From Ascaphus truei (taxonomy: Eukaryota > Chordata > Amphibia > Anura > Ascaphidae): 64,000 bases of DNA. The translations under genes and the position numbers were made by a program. Below the pieces are notes generated by a model. The model was not told where the DNA came from, ran no database searches, and saw nothing but the letters and a program-made list of their open reading frames with translations. Positions 44,364 to 55,700 of this stretch are shown here, piece by piece (the first letter of the stretch is position 1; the number at the start of each line of letters is the position of its first letter). Location of the stretch: assembly GCA_036426205.1 (NCBI GenBank), contig CM071568.1, positions 124,010,224 to 124,074,223 on the forward strand. The letters are read 5' to 3'.

Positions 44364-45333
44364 GGGCCTCATTCAGAAAGCGTTCATAAGCCACTTATCA
44401 AGCACTTATCACCCAAAATGCCTACTGCTATTCAGTAAGCGGTGATAAGTGGGTGATAAAAGACTGAATTGCTCAAAAAAAATTGGTCATAAAAAATATC
44501 ACCGAGGCAGCGGTGATATGCCACTTATCACCACTTTTCGGCATGTTCATAAACTCGTGCAATTCTAGTAGCAGTGATTTGGCTATGAACGCCTATCACC
44601 GCTCTAGAATGGTGATTTTATCACAAAATTCTCACGCCAGAAAAAGTTGGCTTAAAGGTGTTGGAAACCTGCAGAGAAGCGGCGAGATGGGACTTAGAAA
44701 AAAAAATGCATTTTTCCTGCATAGGATTGATGCCGGGAATCTCTGGAGCTGATATCCATTAATATTAGCACCAGAGACCCCTGGCATGAATCCTGTGCAA
44801 TAAAAATGCATTTGCAGTAAACTTCATTACCATAGCGGATAGCCTCAGGGACTTCTTACTTCCAGAGATACAGGCCCCGTTATGGGGGGCCAGTATCAAC
44901 CTATGCATTTAAATGTCCGTGTCACGTGACCGTGGGAATAAAATGCATAGGAGATACCGGCACCCCATAACGGGGCCTGTATCTCGGGAAGTAGGGGGTC
45001 CCTGAGGCTGAAACCAATGCGGTTCAGTTCAGGAGACCCCCTGCTCATCTAAACTATTAACAAAATTAAAATTTATACACATAAATTTCGGGCGATATTT
45101 GCACAGGGAGAGACGGCTCTCTCAGAGCAGCTCTCTCTGCAGCACATACAACTCGCCGGGTAAGGCCTTTTCAGAGGGTCGTTCATCAGATCACCGGCTT
45201 ATCACCCGTTTTGTGAATTTTTCTATGACAGGTAATGAAGGCTTTCTGAATACCGTAATAGCAATGCTCATAAAAAGGGTGATTTAAATGGTCCAGTGAT
45301 TTTTTTTTTATGAACCTTCGCTGATTGAGGCCC
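44364..45333. mobile_element. Harbinger-type non-autonomous element (970 bp)
   Basis: Ends GGGCCTCATTCAG and CTGATTGAGGCCC are inverted copies, flanked by TTA on both sides (44,361-44,363; 45,334-45,336). A 3-bp TTA duplication is diagnostic for PIF/Harbinger. It is rich in CACTTATCACC-type motifs inside, with no transposase. It sits in the LINE between ORF1 and ORF2. Confidence 0.85.
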
Positions 45334-45581
45334 TTAAGTGGGGATATAGTACAGACCTTAGAAAATTCATAGTCACCAAAAAATATCTAAGATTGAAGGC
45401 AAGTCATCTTAGTCTTAGATTTTCTGTTCCCCATCCGGGACCGATAAGACCTGGCAGGGGCAGGAAAAGAATCAAACCCCCGCCAAGGAGGAAAGTTTAC
45501 TGCGGGCCATAATTTCTGGACCACCAACCTCCTCCATCAGCTAGACTGACTTTAGATATAAAAATGGGGCTCTTAGCTCGG

Positions 45582-46380
45582 TCAAGTTGGGTGTGTGAAA
45601 TCCAGTAATTCTTGACGGTCCTCTCCTTCACTCCTCGCTGAGGCCTCCGGTGATCTCTTAGGTCTCGGAGAGCATTGTGGTTTCGCAGGTTGCCGACCGT
45701 GTACTCCTAGAGCCCCTAGGAAATTCTCCACCTCTTCTGGGTATCTTAACAAAAATTGCTTCCCATCTCTGTTTACGACCAGCCGGAATGGGAAGGCCCA
45801 TCTATAGCGGATGCCATTGTCTCTAAGGATTGCTGTACCTGGGCGAAAGGAAGCCTCTTCGTCTTGAAATTGTGGATTTGGAAAGATCCTGGAAAATCTG
45901 GATCCCGGAGTCTTCGAAGTCCACGAAATCTTGGTTCCTGCAGCCGCTCATTATTTTCTCCTTGGTGGTGCAATAGTGTAATTTGACTATTACAGCCCTG
46001 CATTTCTTCAGGTCTGCAAATCTTGGGCCCAAGGCACGATGGGCTCTGTCCATGTGAAGGTCACTTGTTTGGAGCGACGGGACTGAGTAAATAGGTTTAT
46101 TAGGTAGGGTTGCAGCGCATCCGGAACGACTGTTTCTGTGATATTTCTTATGCTGAGATTTTGTCTCCTTTCCCGATTTTTCAAGTCGTCGACGGTGTCG
46201 TTCAGGTTCCTGACTTCGTCGTTGAGCCTGAATATTTCGTCTTGCATTGAACCTGGACGCTGCAGGGATTCTTCAAGTTTATTTTCAAGCTGGACTGTTC
46301 ATTTGGTCAGAGAATTCAGAGCTGCCTTAAATTCAGCAACAGCCTTGTCAAGAGACAGTTGGAACACACCATGCATTTCT
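45582..46380 (-). pseudogene. L1/Tx1-type LINE ORF1 (broken)
   Basis: Minus strand: coiled-coil-like LNDEVRNLNDTVDDLKNRERRQNLSIR, then DRAHRALGP, VIVKLHYCTTKEKI and FQDLS. After a frameshift comes YRWAFPFRLVVNRDGKQF, and the stop is at 45,582-45,584. The order coiled coil, RRM-like, C-terminal domain is that of L1 ORF1 RNA-binding proteins. Several frameshifts are present. Confidence 0.8.
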
Positions 46381-46720
46381 TTAATTTAAATAAATGTTTT
46401 AAAACTTTTGTGGTGATTTGAGTGTTTTCTTCTGAATCTTGCTCTTGTTCACTGTCCGTAAAGTTTCCTTGTTGTGAAAGCTCCTATGCCTGTGGATGCA
46501 CGTGCACACACATATTGGATTTCGGGCAGAGGAGATGCAGCTTTCTGGAGGTAACGGGCGACTGAGAGGGTGGCTGGCTTACGATCCCCTGAAGGTTCCG
46601 ACACCAGGGGAGGATGTTTTTGCAGGGTTTTAGAGGGTAATTATGGCACGATCTCGGCTCAGTCCCCGGAGCTGACTCGGGCTGCTATCATCCACTCAGA
46701 CGCTGCATGGGCGCCCCCTA

Positions 46721-48386
46721 TATATTTGTAATATTTAACACTGGTAATTGCACAGGCGCTTAGACATTTTATGAAACACATTGTAAAACAACATGATTTG
46801 AAACTGTTCTTTTTGGCCGCAGACATGTCAATATTCGAATAACAAGTTTTTTTTATTTATATGATTCTGTAAAACTTAGTGCTTCTATTTGGTCTGTGTG
46901 ATTACAATTGTATCAGCCAATTATTCTTCTGTTCCAGTATCTCTTCTTTAAACTAATTATGCTGTAATCAAACAAAAAAGTGAAACACTGGATCAATAAT
47001 TTACTTAATATATTACAAGACTGTAAACTGTTTACACACACACACACACACACACACCACACACAGCACACCAACACACAGCACACCCCCACACACACAC
47101 ACCACACACACCGAGATCTCTGAAACAGGATGATTATCGATGTGGGCAGGTCCGATCCAGAACAATGCACAGCCCGACTGCACCATCCCTGCAGCCCGAC
47201 TGCACCATCTCCAGAACCGCAGCTGTAAGCTATTTCAGCCGCAGCTCCGGAGACAGTAAGGTTTGCTACATATATAGGTAAAGATCATAACACTACAAAA
47301 TTTGGGGCTGATATGGAGACATAAGTTACTTCTATGATTTCTTAAGTTATACTAATCAACATGTCACTGCCATTAGTTCACTCTAGTCAGAGTAAGCACT
47401 GTCCCTTTAACTATGCTTATTAATTGTGCAGGGTATGCTGAAATCTTGCCGTTTGCAGACTGGAGGATAGGAGTTGACGACACAGGCCTTAACCACCCTC
47501 TTGCCATAGCTTTTCGCAATGGGGCACCCAAAGGGAATGAGACATTTGGTCGTGGCTGTCTCGCCGGTACAAAGTCCTGGCCGGTGTTTGTCAGCAGGGG
47601 ATCCCTCTGCCGCCGGCCGCTTCGACAAGAACGTACGTTTTCAGTAGGGGGTAGTGGTTGAATTAAGGGTTATGATTAGGGGGGTTTAAGGTAAGGGCTA
47701 AGGTTAGTGACTTACCTTAACGGTGAAGCAGCCGACAGCGGATGTTCCCTGCGGCAAGGTCACAGGTGGCAAAATGCCAGCGGAGATTTGGTCGCGGTGA
47801 GGTGGCCGCGATCAAATGTCCTAGACTGCACCCAAATTACTACAGAACATGTATGGTGTCATATGTCAAAAACTGATTCCACTACAAAATGAAGGAAGAC
47901 CATTTTAGCACAATGTAGCTTTTATTTTGTAGCAAGTCCCAACAATAAGAAAATGACTGACATCGCCAGGTTTAAATGCTCTGTAATGTGTTCACAATAA
48001 AGCCCCTTGGCCCAGATCATTGCGTTGCAGGCTCCTCTTGCAGCGAAGGTTGAGCTTTCAGATATTGTTTGTCATTGTTTTTAATTAAACTAACTGTTAC
48101 TGCTGTGAATTCATTAAAACAAAAAAATCGAAAAGATTCTACATGGACGGATCTCTTCCCTTTTGCAGAGAAAATGCATGTTTGTTTCCTTTGTGTAACT
48201 GCATTTCATAAAAGTACAACAGAAACCCATGAGAATGTTCTCACTTAATATATGTTTACTAATATAACGTGATGTATTTATTATTCAAAGTCTGCTTAAG
48301 GTGTATTAGTGTGTTGTGTTATTAACACCTTCGGAGGTAAGGAGGCGAGGACTGACACCAAACAACACACACAATTGCAACACTAT
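46721..48386. other. Repeat-rich intergenic stretch, no gene
   Basis: Holds an interrupted (CA)n tract at 47,034-47,116, an element-like block at 47,539-47,825 bounded by GACATTTGGTCG and CGATCAAATGTC in inverted orientation, and a GGTTAGGG-like slope near 47,660-47,705. A minus-strand AATAAA at 48,277-48,282 and another at 47,921-47,926 could serve as ACOT13 poly(A) signals. Confidence 0.5.
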
Positions 48387-49625
48387 GGGGCCTATTCTAT
48401 AAACTTTCATAAGTAACTGAAATCGAGGATTTTGAGCACTTCCTGTGCGATTTGACAAGGTAGCCGTTCCGATAGCATGCCAAACTCGTTCGGGAAGTGC
48501 ATCTCCCTGAGCGGCCTCGCTAAGGTAATGAAGGGGTTAACCCCTACCGCTACCCACCCGATAGACAAACACCCACCACAGGCCAAATACTACCTTCACC
48601 CACCCCTTCCACCCCCAATAAACATTAAAACACAATGCAACAACCAATACACCCCTTGGATTGATTGCCAGTGTGGTTACCTATACCCTCAATGGGAGCA
48701 AAGGTAACCTAAATAGCAATTAATGGGAACCCCCTCTACCCCCAACTCATACGGTGCAATAATGGGAAAAATAACTATTATCCAGATCTGGATAATAGCT
48801 AATTTGCCCATTAAAATAAAACATTACCCAGCCAGCACAAAGAAAGTTAAAGTTGCATTTACCCCTGCCAGGATGAAGGCCATCCTAGTCTTCATCCCCG
48901 TCTTCCATGGCAACAACTTAACAATAAAAAAAATAATGTCTACTAACCCCTTAATCACCTTAGTGGTTAGTAACCGCTATAGTAATTAAGAGGAAAAAAC
49001 CCTCCCTGCCACCCACCCAAGATGCCTAACCAACCTCCCCGGGTCACTATCCAAACCCCGCTACCCATTGATTGGTACAGTAATATAATATGGCCATGGT
49101 TTGCATATACAGTATATAATGGATAATCTACCAATAAAAAAAATCAAGCACCAATTAAAATACATTACATTTCCTTCAAAATAAAAAAAAATGCCAATAA
49201 ACCAATTGATTGGCACAGTGGTAAACCAAGCCCATAATATGAACATGGTTTGCCATTGTGGCAATAAATGGACAAGCTACAAAAACAAGCAAGACAGCCC
49301 CAGACCTGAAATGAATGCGGTTCAGCTCCGGAGACCCCCTGCTACAATAATCTGTTATTAAAATGCAAATGAAAACACTGCGATCGCCTGTAAGAGCTGC
49401 GCAGGAAGATGCAGCTCTCACAGACTGCGGGAAGATCGCAGCAGTAGGACTTAGAAAAAACTGAGATAAGGTCACTGCTACGCCGAGCAGTTTTGGCATT
49501 TTCCTACCTCACGGTAATGCTTTCTGATTCTTTCTGAATACCGTGATAACACAAATGTCAAGGTAGAGACATGCCACATCGTTCGAGATGGCAGCAATTG
49601 TATCGATGCTACTAGAATAGGCCCC
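48387..49625. mobile_element. Harbinger-like element at the ACOT13 3' end
   Basis: Ends GGGGCCTATTCTA and TAGAATAGGCCCC are perfect inverted copies. Flanks are TAT and TAA, a possible decayed 3-bp duplication. It shares internal phrases with the element at 44,364-45,333 (ATGCGGTTCAG, GGAGACCCCCTGCT, ACTTAGAAAAAA). It ends 10 bases from the ACOT13 stop codon, so it should form most of that gene's 3' UTR. Confidence 0.7.
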
Positions 49626-49635
49626 TAAGGATCAG

Positions 49636-49792
49636 TTAATTTCCAAGGTGCTTTGTGTGTCTGCCTTGTGCTATAAGTTTCCCTGTGTCTTTATTAGTCA
49701 AATCTACAGTAGAAAACGCCAGGGTTTTTCCTTGCTTCAAAACTTGAGCGGTGATCAGAATCGACTCTCCGATTTTTGCAGCGTTGATGTAC
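49636..49792 (-). CDS. ACOT13: ACOT13 coding exon 3 (terminal)
   Basis: Acceptor ...TTACTAAAG then GTACATC. It translates from Y(I)NAAKIGESI through VLKQGKTLAF and TVDLTNKDTGKLIAQGR to the stop TAA at 49,636-49,638. The split threonine codon with exon 2 is completed by the first G. Confidence 0.95.
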
Positions 49793-52700
49793 CTTTAGTA
49801 ATAATAAAAACAAAGAATCAGTATTGCAAGAGGGGACGGGTGAGACGTGAAATGATCTATACAAACCGGAGAAATAATCACTGCAATGTCTTAGTTAGCC
49901 CATAAAAACAATACATGATCATACTATTTATCATAACCAGGAATTATCAAGAACTCTTTAATTAACACTTAACCTGTGCAGTGCTGAGGTTCAGCAGCAC
50001 CTCAGGTACTTCCGGGCCATGTGATCGCTTAAACCAGCAAAACCCCTGGCACTACATTGTTTGTTTTAGTTCTAGGATTAAAGCATGTAGTCTTCGGAGC
50101 TGAACAACTGTGTTAATTTCAGCTTCGAGGACCCCTGCTTCCAGAGATACTTCCACCTGGAGGAGTTCCCGGTATCTGTCTTCATTTTCTGTCTATCTGC
50201 CCAGAGCTGACATTAACAGTTCAGCGGCGGAGACCCCCTGCTTCAATCCTAGAACTTAAAATAACAAAAATAAAAAAATTGCAGTGCAAGAGGTGTTGCT
50301 GCTTTAAAGAACGATCACATGACTGTGCCATGCCCTGGATGCCAGAAACAGAAGCAGAGGGGGGGGGGGGGGGTCTACTTCCATTTTGATCGGTCTGGTC
50401 GCTACAAGTAATAAGGGCCACTGACATGCAGGACTCATACCGTACCAGATACATAAGAGCACAGTTAAGGTTATTAATCAATCAATTCACCTCACGCTTA
50501 TTCTCGCCAGGCAGAGAGGGTGGTGATGCCACTTTACCGATCATTGGTGAGACCTCAGAGTACTGTATTCAATTCTGGAGACCATATCTCTGGAAGGCTA
50601 TACCTGTACATAAATTTAGAGATTGCGCAAAGAAGAAAAAAGGGGCTAATAAAATGGATTAACAGTGAGACGCAGGCACACGGACGTAAGCAAATTAAAT
50701 AAAATATCTGCTTTATATTGGTCTATGTGGCACATAAAATTTCATTTGCTTAAGTCCGTGTGCCTGCTTCTCACTTTTCATCTATGCATCATCTGGGACC
50801 CTTGGATTCCCTTTGACACAGAGCACCGGCAGCTATGTACCAACCTACTATCCTCATTATTGAGTGCCTGCATTCCTCCTTGTATCCGCTAATAAAATGG
50901 AGCAAGATCTACAGCATAAGACTTATCAGGAAATACTAAAGTCCCTTAATATGTACAGTAAAGTGGATAGAACGGAGAGGGGATGTGATCAAAACATTAA
51001 AATACATAAAGGGTTTCAACAAAGTACAGGGGGCAGCATATTTGAGAGAAAGAGAAGTGCTAGAACAAGAGGTCATGCTCTGAAGCTGGAGGGTGGGAGG
51101 CTAAGTAAGGCGCGCTTAAAGTCCTGGCTACGGCGATGCGACGTCGTGACGCCATCCGTCGCAGCAGCGTTTTTTTGCATATAGTGTAGGAGACAAGAGA
51201 CGGTGACAGGGGGGCGTGGCTGTGAGCGGTTCGCCTTCATTGGCTGAACCACTCACGTGCCCACTGACGTCATAAGGCGGTCGCCAAAAAAATACATTTT
51301 CATTGACTTCAGGGATTTTGGTCAAGCCGTCGCAGTCGCGCCTACTATAGGCACACGACGGATTAAATAAACTTGTTTTGACGAGATGCTCCGTCGCCAA
51401 GATTATAAGCGCAGCCTAAGGGGAAATGTGAGGGGGATACTTCTTCATGGAATAACCTCCCAGACTGTTGTAGGGACTAATACAGTAAGGGAACACAAAC
51501 ATGATTGGGACAGACATAAGGCTAACCGTAAACACGAAAGAAAGACAAGGATCAAATAGGGTCTGAGGTTTTATAGCAGATAGGAAATAGGCAGACACGG
51601 TGGCGGTCCAAGTTCTTATCTGCCGTCACATTCTATGGCTGTTTGTGCTGCTCTGAAAACTGGCCTGTTGGTGGATCTTGAGGATGGAATTTAGGGAGCC
51701 CTGACAGGCCGTTTCCAGTGGAGACCTATTCTAGTACGGCAAATAGTTAAAAAAAAAAACCAAAAAAACTTTAAAATCGGATTAAAAATGTCAAATCTAT
51801 TTTTACAAAAAACAATCCAATTAAAGTCTCAAAAAAAAACAAAAAAAAAAACCTCTTACAATACTCAAAATACTTGCACAATTAAAATTTACAAAAATAA
51901 AACAAAAAACTAAAAGCGACTTTTACAAAAGCATGTCGCAGATGTTAATATCCTTATTGGACTTAATAAAATGTCTTGATAGAAGACTGTTTTGGGGGTC
52001 TAATCCTTCTTACAACATTTTTAAATCATTTCCACACTAGTTTGAGTCCTGTTATAAAAGTGCATTTTCTTTTTCAATTTGTTACATATTGTCTCCTAAT
52101 GATGTGAAGAAGCCTCGGGGAGTAAAATGAGCAGATGTAGCACGTACCCTCCCAATGTCCGCTCCGAGTGGCAACATGCACAAAACGCTTTAAAACATGA
52201 AACCGAAGTTCCAGCATCTTTCTGGGTTAAACATAACCATTTCTAATTAAGAGAACATAAAAGATCTCTTAACAGCTTAGTTGGATGAAAGTTAAATAAC
52301 ATCATATTTCCACCATTAAGTTATCATGCGTAAGTAGATTTTGGTACTCCTTGCTCAGCTAGTATTAATAAGATCAGTGATACCGGAGGTGCATTTACAG
52401 GATATAAACAATTGTGAGAAGGAAAGTCTCTGTATGTTGCACTCGTGATGTAAGAATAATTATAAGAATTTAATACATAAAAAACTTAAAATATAGTCAG
52501 ATTGGAGAACATAAACTTGTAGTAATTAAATGTATGCAGTGATGAAACGCAATTAAAAGGTGTGCTATTACCAAGGGCTAAAGTGGAAAAGTAATGGTGT
52601 CTTATAGTATAAGCACACCTATAGGAGTGTGAATGTCAAGTGATAATGAACAGAAATAATACCCAGTTATATAGTAACGCAGTAAATATGGTAGTTAACC

Positions 52701-55700
52701 CAATCTATAGTTAGTTATATGCATATGGGTATACCAACCAGTGGGTAGAATATTATCACAACTCCATTAGCGAAGCATAGATGAACAAAACGATATACTT
52801 GGGTCTTAGTATATTTCTTATGTGCCGATATTGATAGGGTAAGAAACCCCTTAGACTAGGTATAGAATTTAAGAGTTTAGAGATGGATAGCAGTAGTTGG
52901 ACTGAATAACTGCTGATACTGTGAACCATCAGGAAACTTCAGGCATTAAAGAAAGCCCACAGAAAACATAGCAGTAAGGTAGCAGTAAGGTAGGTGCTAG
53001 TTAGAATCCAAACACGACATGTAATCAGCTCGTTCAGGCTACTATAATAAATTAGATCATATATCTAGTAAACTAGACAGGTAGCCAGATGAACCCTCCC
53101 CACAGCAGGCTATTATGATTCTGGAAAGTGTATCTGATAATGATCGATGCCTGGTCTAGTGCCTGTTCAGATCGAGGGACGGGGAATAGAGGACCCTACG
53201 CAGCTGTTCTAAGAGTACAGGTAGTAAGTATATCACTCATAATATTCACAACAAATGTAGCAAGTAACCTGTCGTTCTTGTGGCCGAACGGAGGAGCAAA
53301 TGCACTGTTGCAAGCCTAGGGTAGTGACACGCTGACGTGATTACATCAGAGCGGCAACATACATTAACATCATGCCCAGAAGAGCCTATGCCCAGTCGTT
53401 ATGAGAATTTGATTTCCGAGTACCATGTTGCCCCGAGCTGAATACCCAAAAGGAGATGTTGTGAGTGCCAGTCGGTATCTGCCTGTTAAACTTTTGCTGT
53501 AACACTGAACCCTGGACTTCAAGGGCACTAGTGACAAATCTATATTCTGTACCTCGCATTATCAGCAATTTGCTCTATCTCAATTTTCCCTTCACTGCTT
53601 GAGGGGCCTCCAGAGCAACATGTTGTCTAGTCCCACTAAGGCCTTATTCTATACATGCGGAAGCGGACATTCTCGGATGTCTATGTAGTTTTTGGTCAAA
53701 ACATCCCAAACACCCACTTGAGCATATATAGAATTACCCCTTAGGTTTATGAGCATGTCAGATACTGTGCGCAAAACTCAATCATCAGTAACCTGAACAT
53801 AAAACCGGCAGACAAAGGGGGGGTGGGGGAGGTGTTGTTGTACTAAACAAAACAGACTACGATACAGAAGCATGTAGATTACTAAATGATGTGAATACCT
53901 ATAGTGACAGGGTCATTGACTCTGTATATGTTAGTAGGAGATGGCAGTATGCATGCTTTCCAGTAGACGAGGGGTTAACCCAGCTTGTTAAGCAGTCCAC
54001 AGGTGATTCAAATTAAGCTAGTTCACCTGCTTTAAAACAGGAAGAGGAAATGCCTCTGGGGCGGCAGTCTCTCTCAGGCACAGAGAGAAGACAGAGGAGT
54101 GTTGACAGACAGACACAAGCTGCTCAGATTGATCCTGTCCCAAGGGGGAATAAAGCTCCCAGGTAAGGAGCCAACTGGTTTTGTTGAACATTGTTGGGCT
54201 GGACTAGGTTAGCTAGCCAGCCAGGTAGATAGCCGGCACTTTTGTTTAGTCAGTGCCCCGACCGGGGTTAGGTTTTTGTTTATTTAAAGGGACAGTGTAC
54301 CCATTGTTTTAGTTACCATTTTTGGACAAAAAAATCCACCAGCGCTATTTCACCAGAAAAGTCGTGTTGTCTCCTCACTTACCACACTATACAAAGTTAG
54401 AGGGTAATCCAACAATGACATTTCAAAAAGATCTTATCGAATTACTAAAAGGTTATAAAGAAGGGATCCTAAAAAAATCTGAATGGGAATATCAGTAAAA
54501 TATGGGAATCCTCCTGGGATTCTCTATGTTCAATATACCCAAACTACATAAGTGTACAACAACCCCCCCCCCCCCCCCCCCCGGACGTCCAATAGTGTCA
54601 GGGATTAAATCACTGACATCTAACCTTTCAGGTTATATTGACCAGTTCCTTTAAGAACCTATAATAAAATTAAAATATCTAAAAGATACAATACAAATGC
54701 TCAATATCTTGAAAGATACGGTGTGGAAGGATGACTACATCATAGTCACATGTGATGAGTCATTATTACACACCGTAATAGATCATACTGATGGGTGTAA
54801 TGCCATTAAGAACAATCTAACTAAGTGGAATATTAGACCACAGACAGATTGATTTTCTTTTGGAGAGAATCCAACACATTCTCAGGCGCAATTATTTCTG
54901 GTATGGTGATCACTTGCAGGTCAGGGGGACTGCCATGGGTACCAGGTTTGCGCCGAACTACGCTAATATCTTCATGTGTATGTGGGAGGACCAATATGTT
55001 TGGACTGGCCATGAGTTCGGCCTAAACCTGGTACAGTGGCACAGGTATATAGACAACATACTGTTTATCTGGCAGGGCAGTACCCACCTCTTAGACCAAT
55101 TCTTAGCAGGCATGGATAACAATCCATACAATCTAAAGTTCACTTGCAAATATAATACTTTGGAAGTAGAATTTTTGGATTTGTTGATTTATGTAGAGCA
55201 GGGTGCGCAAAGTTTTTAACTTGCGCACCCCTGCCTCATGCCCCATCTCCTCCTCGGCACTGACGTCAAATGACATCACGGGGTCATGTGATGTCACGTT
55301 ACAATGGTAGCGTGACGTCATTTGATGCCGGTTACCATGGCGACGCATCACCGAATATAAGGTAGAAGCTGCAGAGGCCTCACGCGGTCCCCCTGGCACT
55401 TAATTTAAGTGCCTTTGGGGAGAGCGCGGGACTTCTGTAGCCGCTGCGCCCCCCCCTGGAAGAGAATGGCAATTTAGAGTCAAAGAACTTCATTAAGCAA
55501 GTAGATTGCAACAACTTTCTGCAAGGAGATAGTGTCCATTTGGACAAATGGATAGACAATATACCACTAGGACAACTACAAAGACAAACGTAATTGCACA
55601 CAAAATAGAATTTTTGAAGAACAAGCGAACAAGCACAAGACATGATGGGGAAATTTCAGGAGAGAAAGATGGGGAAATTTCAGGAGAGAAAATATAAAAA

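Larger units (their letters stand above)
21425..46720 (-). mobile_element. L1/Tx1-type LINE, host of the nested insertions
   Basis: A decayed non-LTR retrotransposon read on the minus strand. ORF1 lies at 45,582-46,380, the ORF2 endonuclease start at 26,617, the RT at 24,462-25,590 and the C-terminal zinc region at 21,700-22,550. The 3' end is near 21,425 with A-rich sequence. It is split by a PLE/retrovirus block (26,667-44,066), by a second PLE insertion (22,894-24,138) and by a Harbinger MITE (44,364-45,333). Removing these brings ORF1 and ORF2 to within about 0.6 kb. Frameshifts and stops throughout show it is dead. Confidence 0.8.
50490..51570 (+). pseudogene. CR1-like LINE 3' fragment, twice interrupted
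   Basis: Short frames show LYRSLVRPQ, then YCIQFWRPYL, matching the CR1/L2-type LVRPHLEYC-x-QFW block. Further on comes RTRGHALKLEGGR, like the conserved C-terminal TRGH-x-LKL motif of these LINEs. The fragment is split by a PLE insertion (50,659-50,887) and a Harbinger MITE (51,109-51,416). Only the C-terminal end of the RT protein is present. Confidence 0.6.

Noticed and set aside
47640..47710. GGTTAGGG-like phrases as interstitial telomere repeat
   Set aside because: Only loose, non-tandem GTTAGGG-like words; common in amphibian repeats.
53937..54290. Possible solo LTR before the second PLE
   Set aside because: No matching TG...CA ends or target duplication could be found; may be a PLE terminal region.
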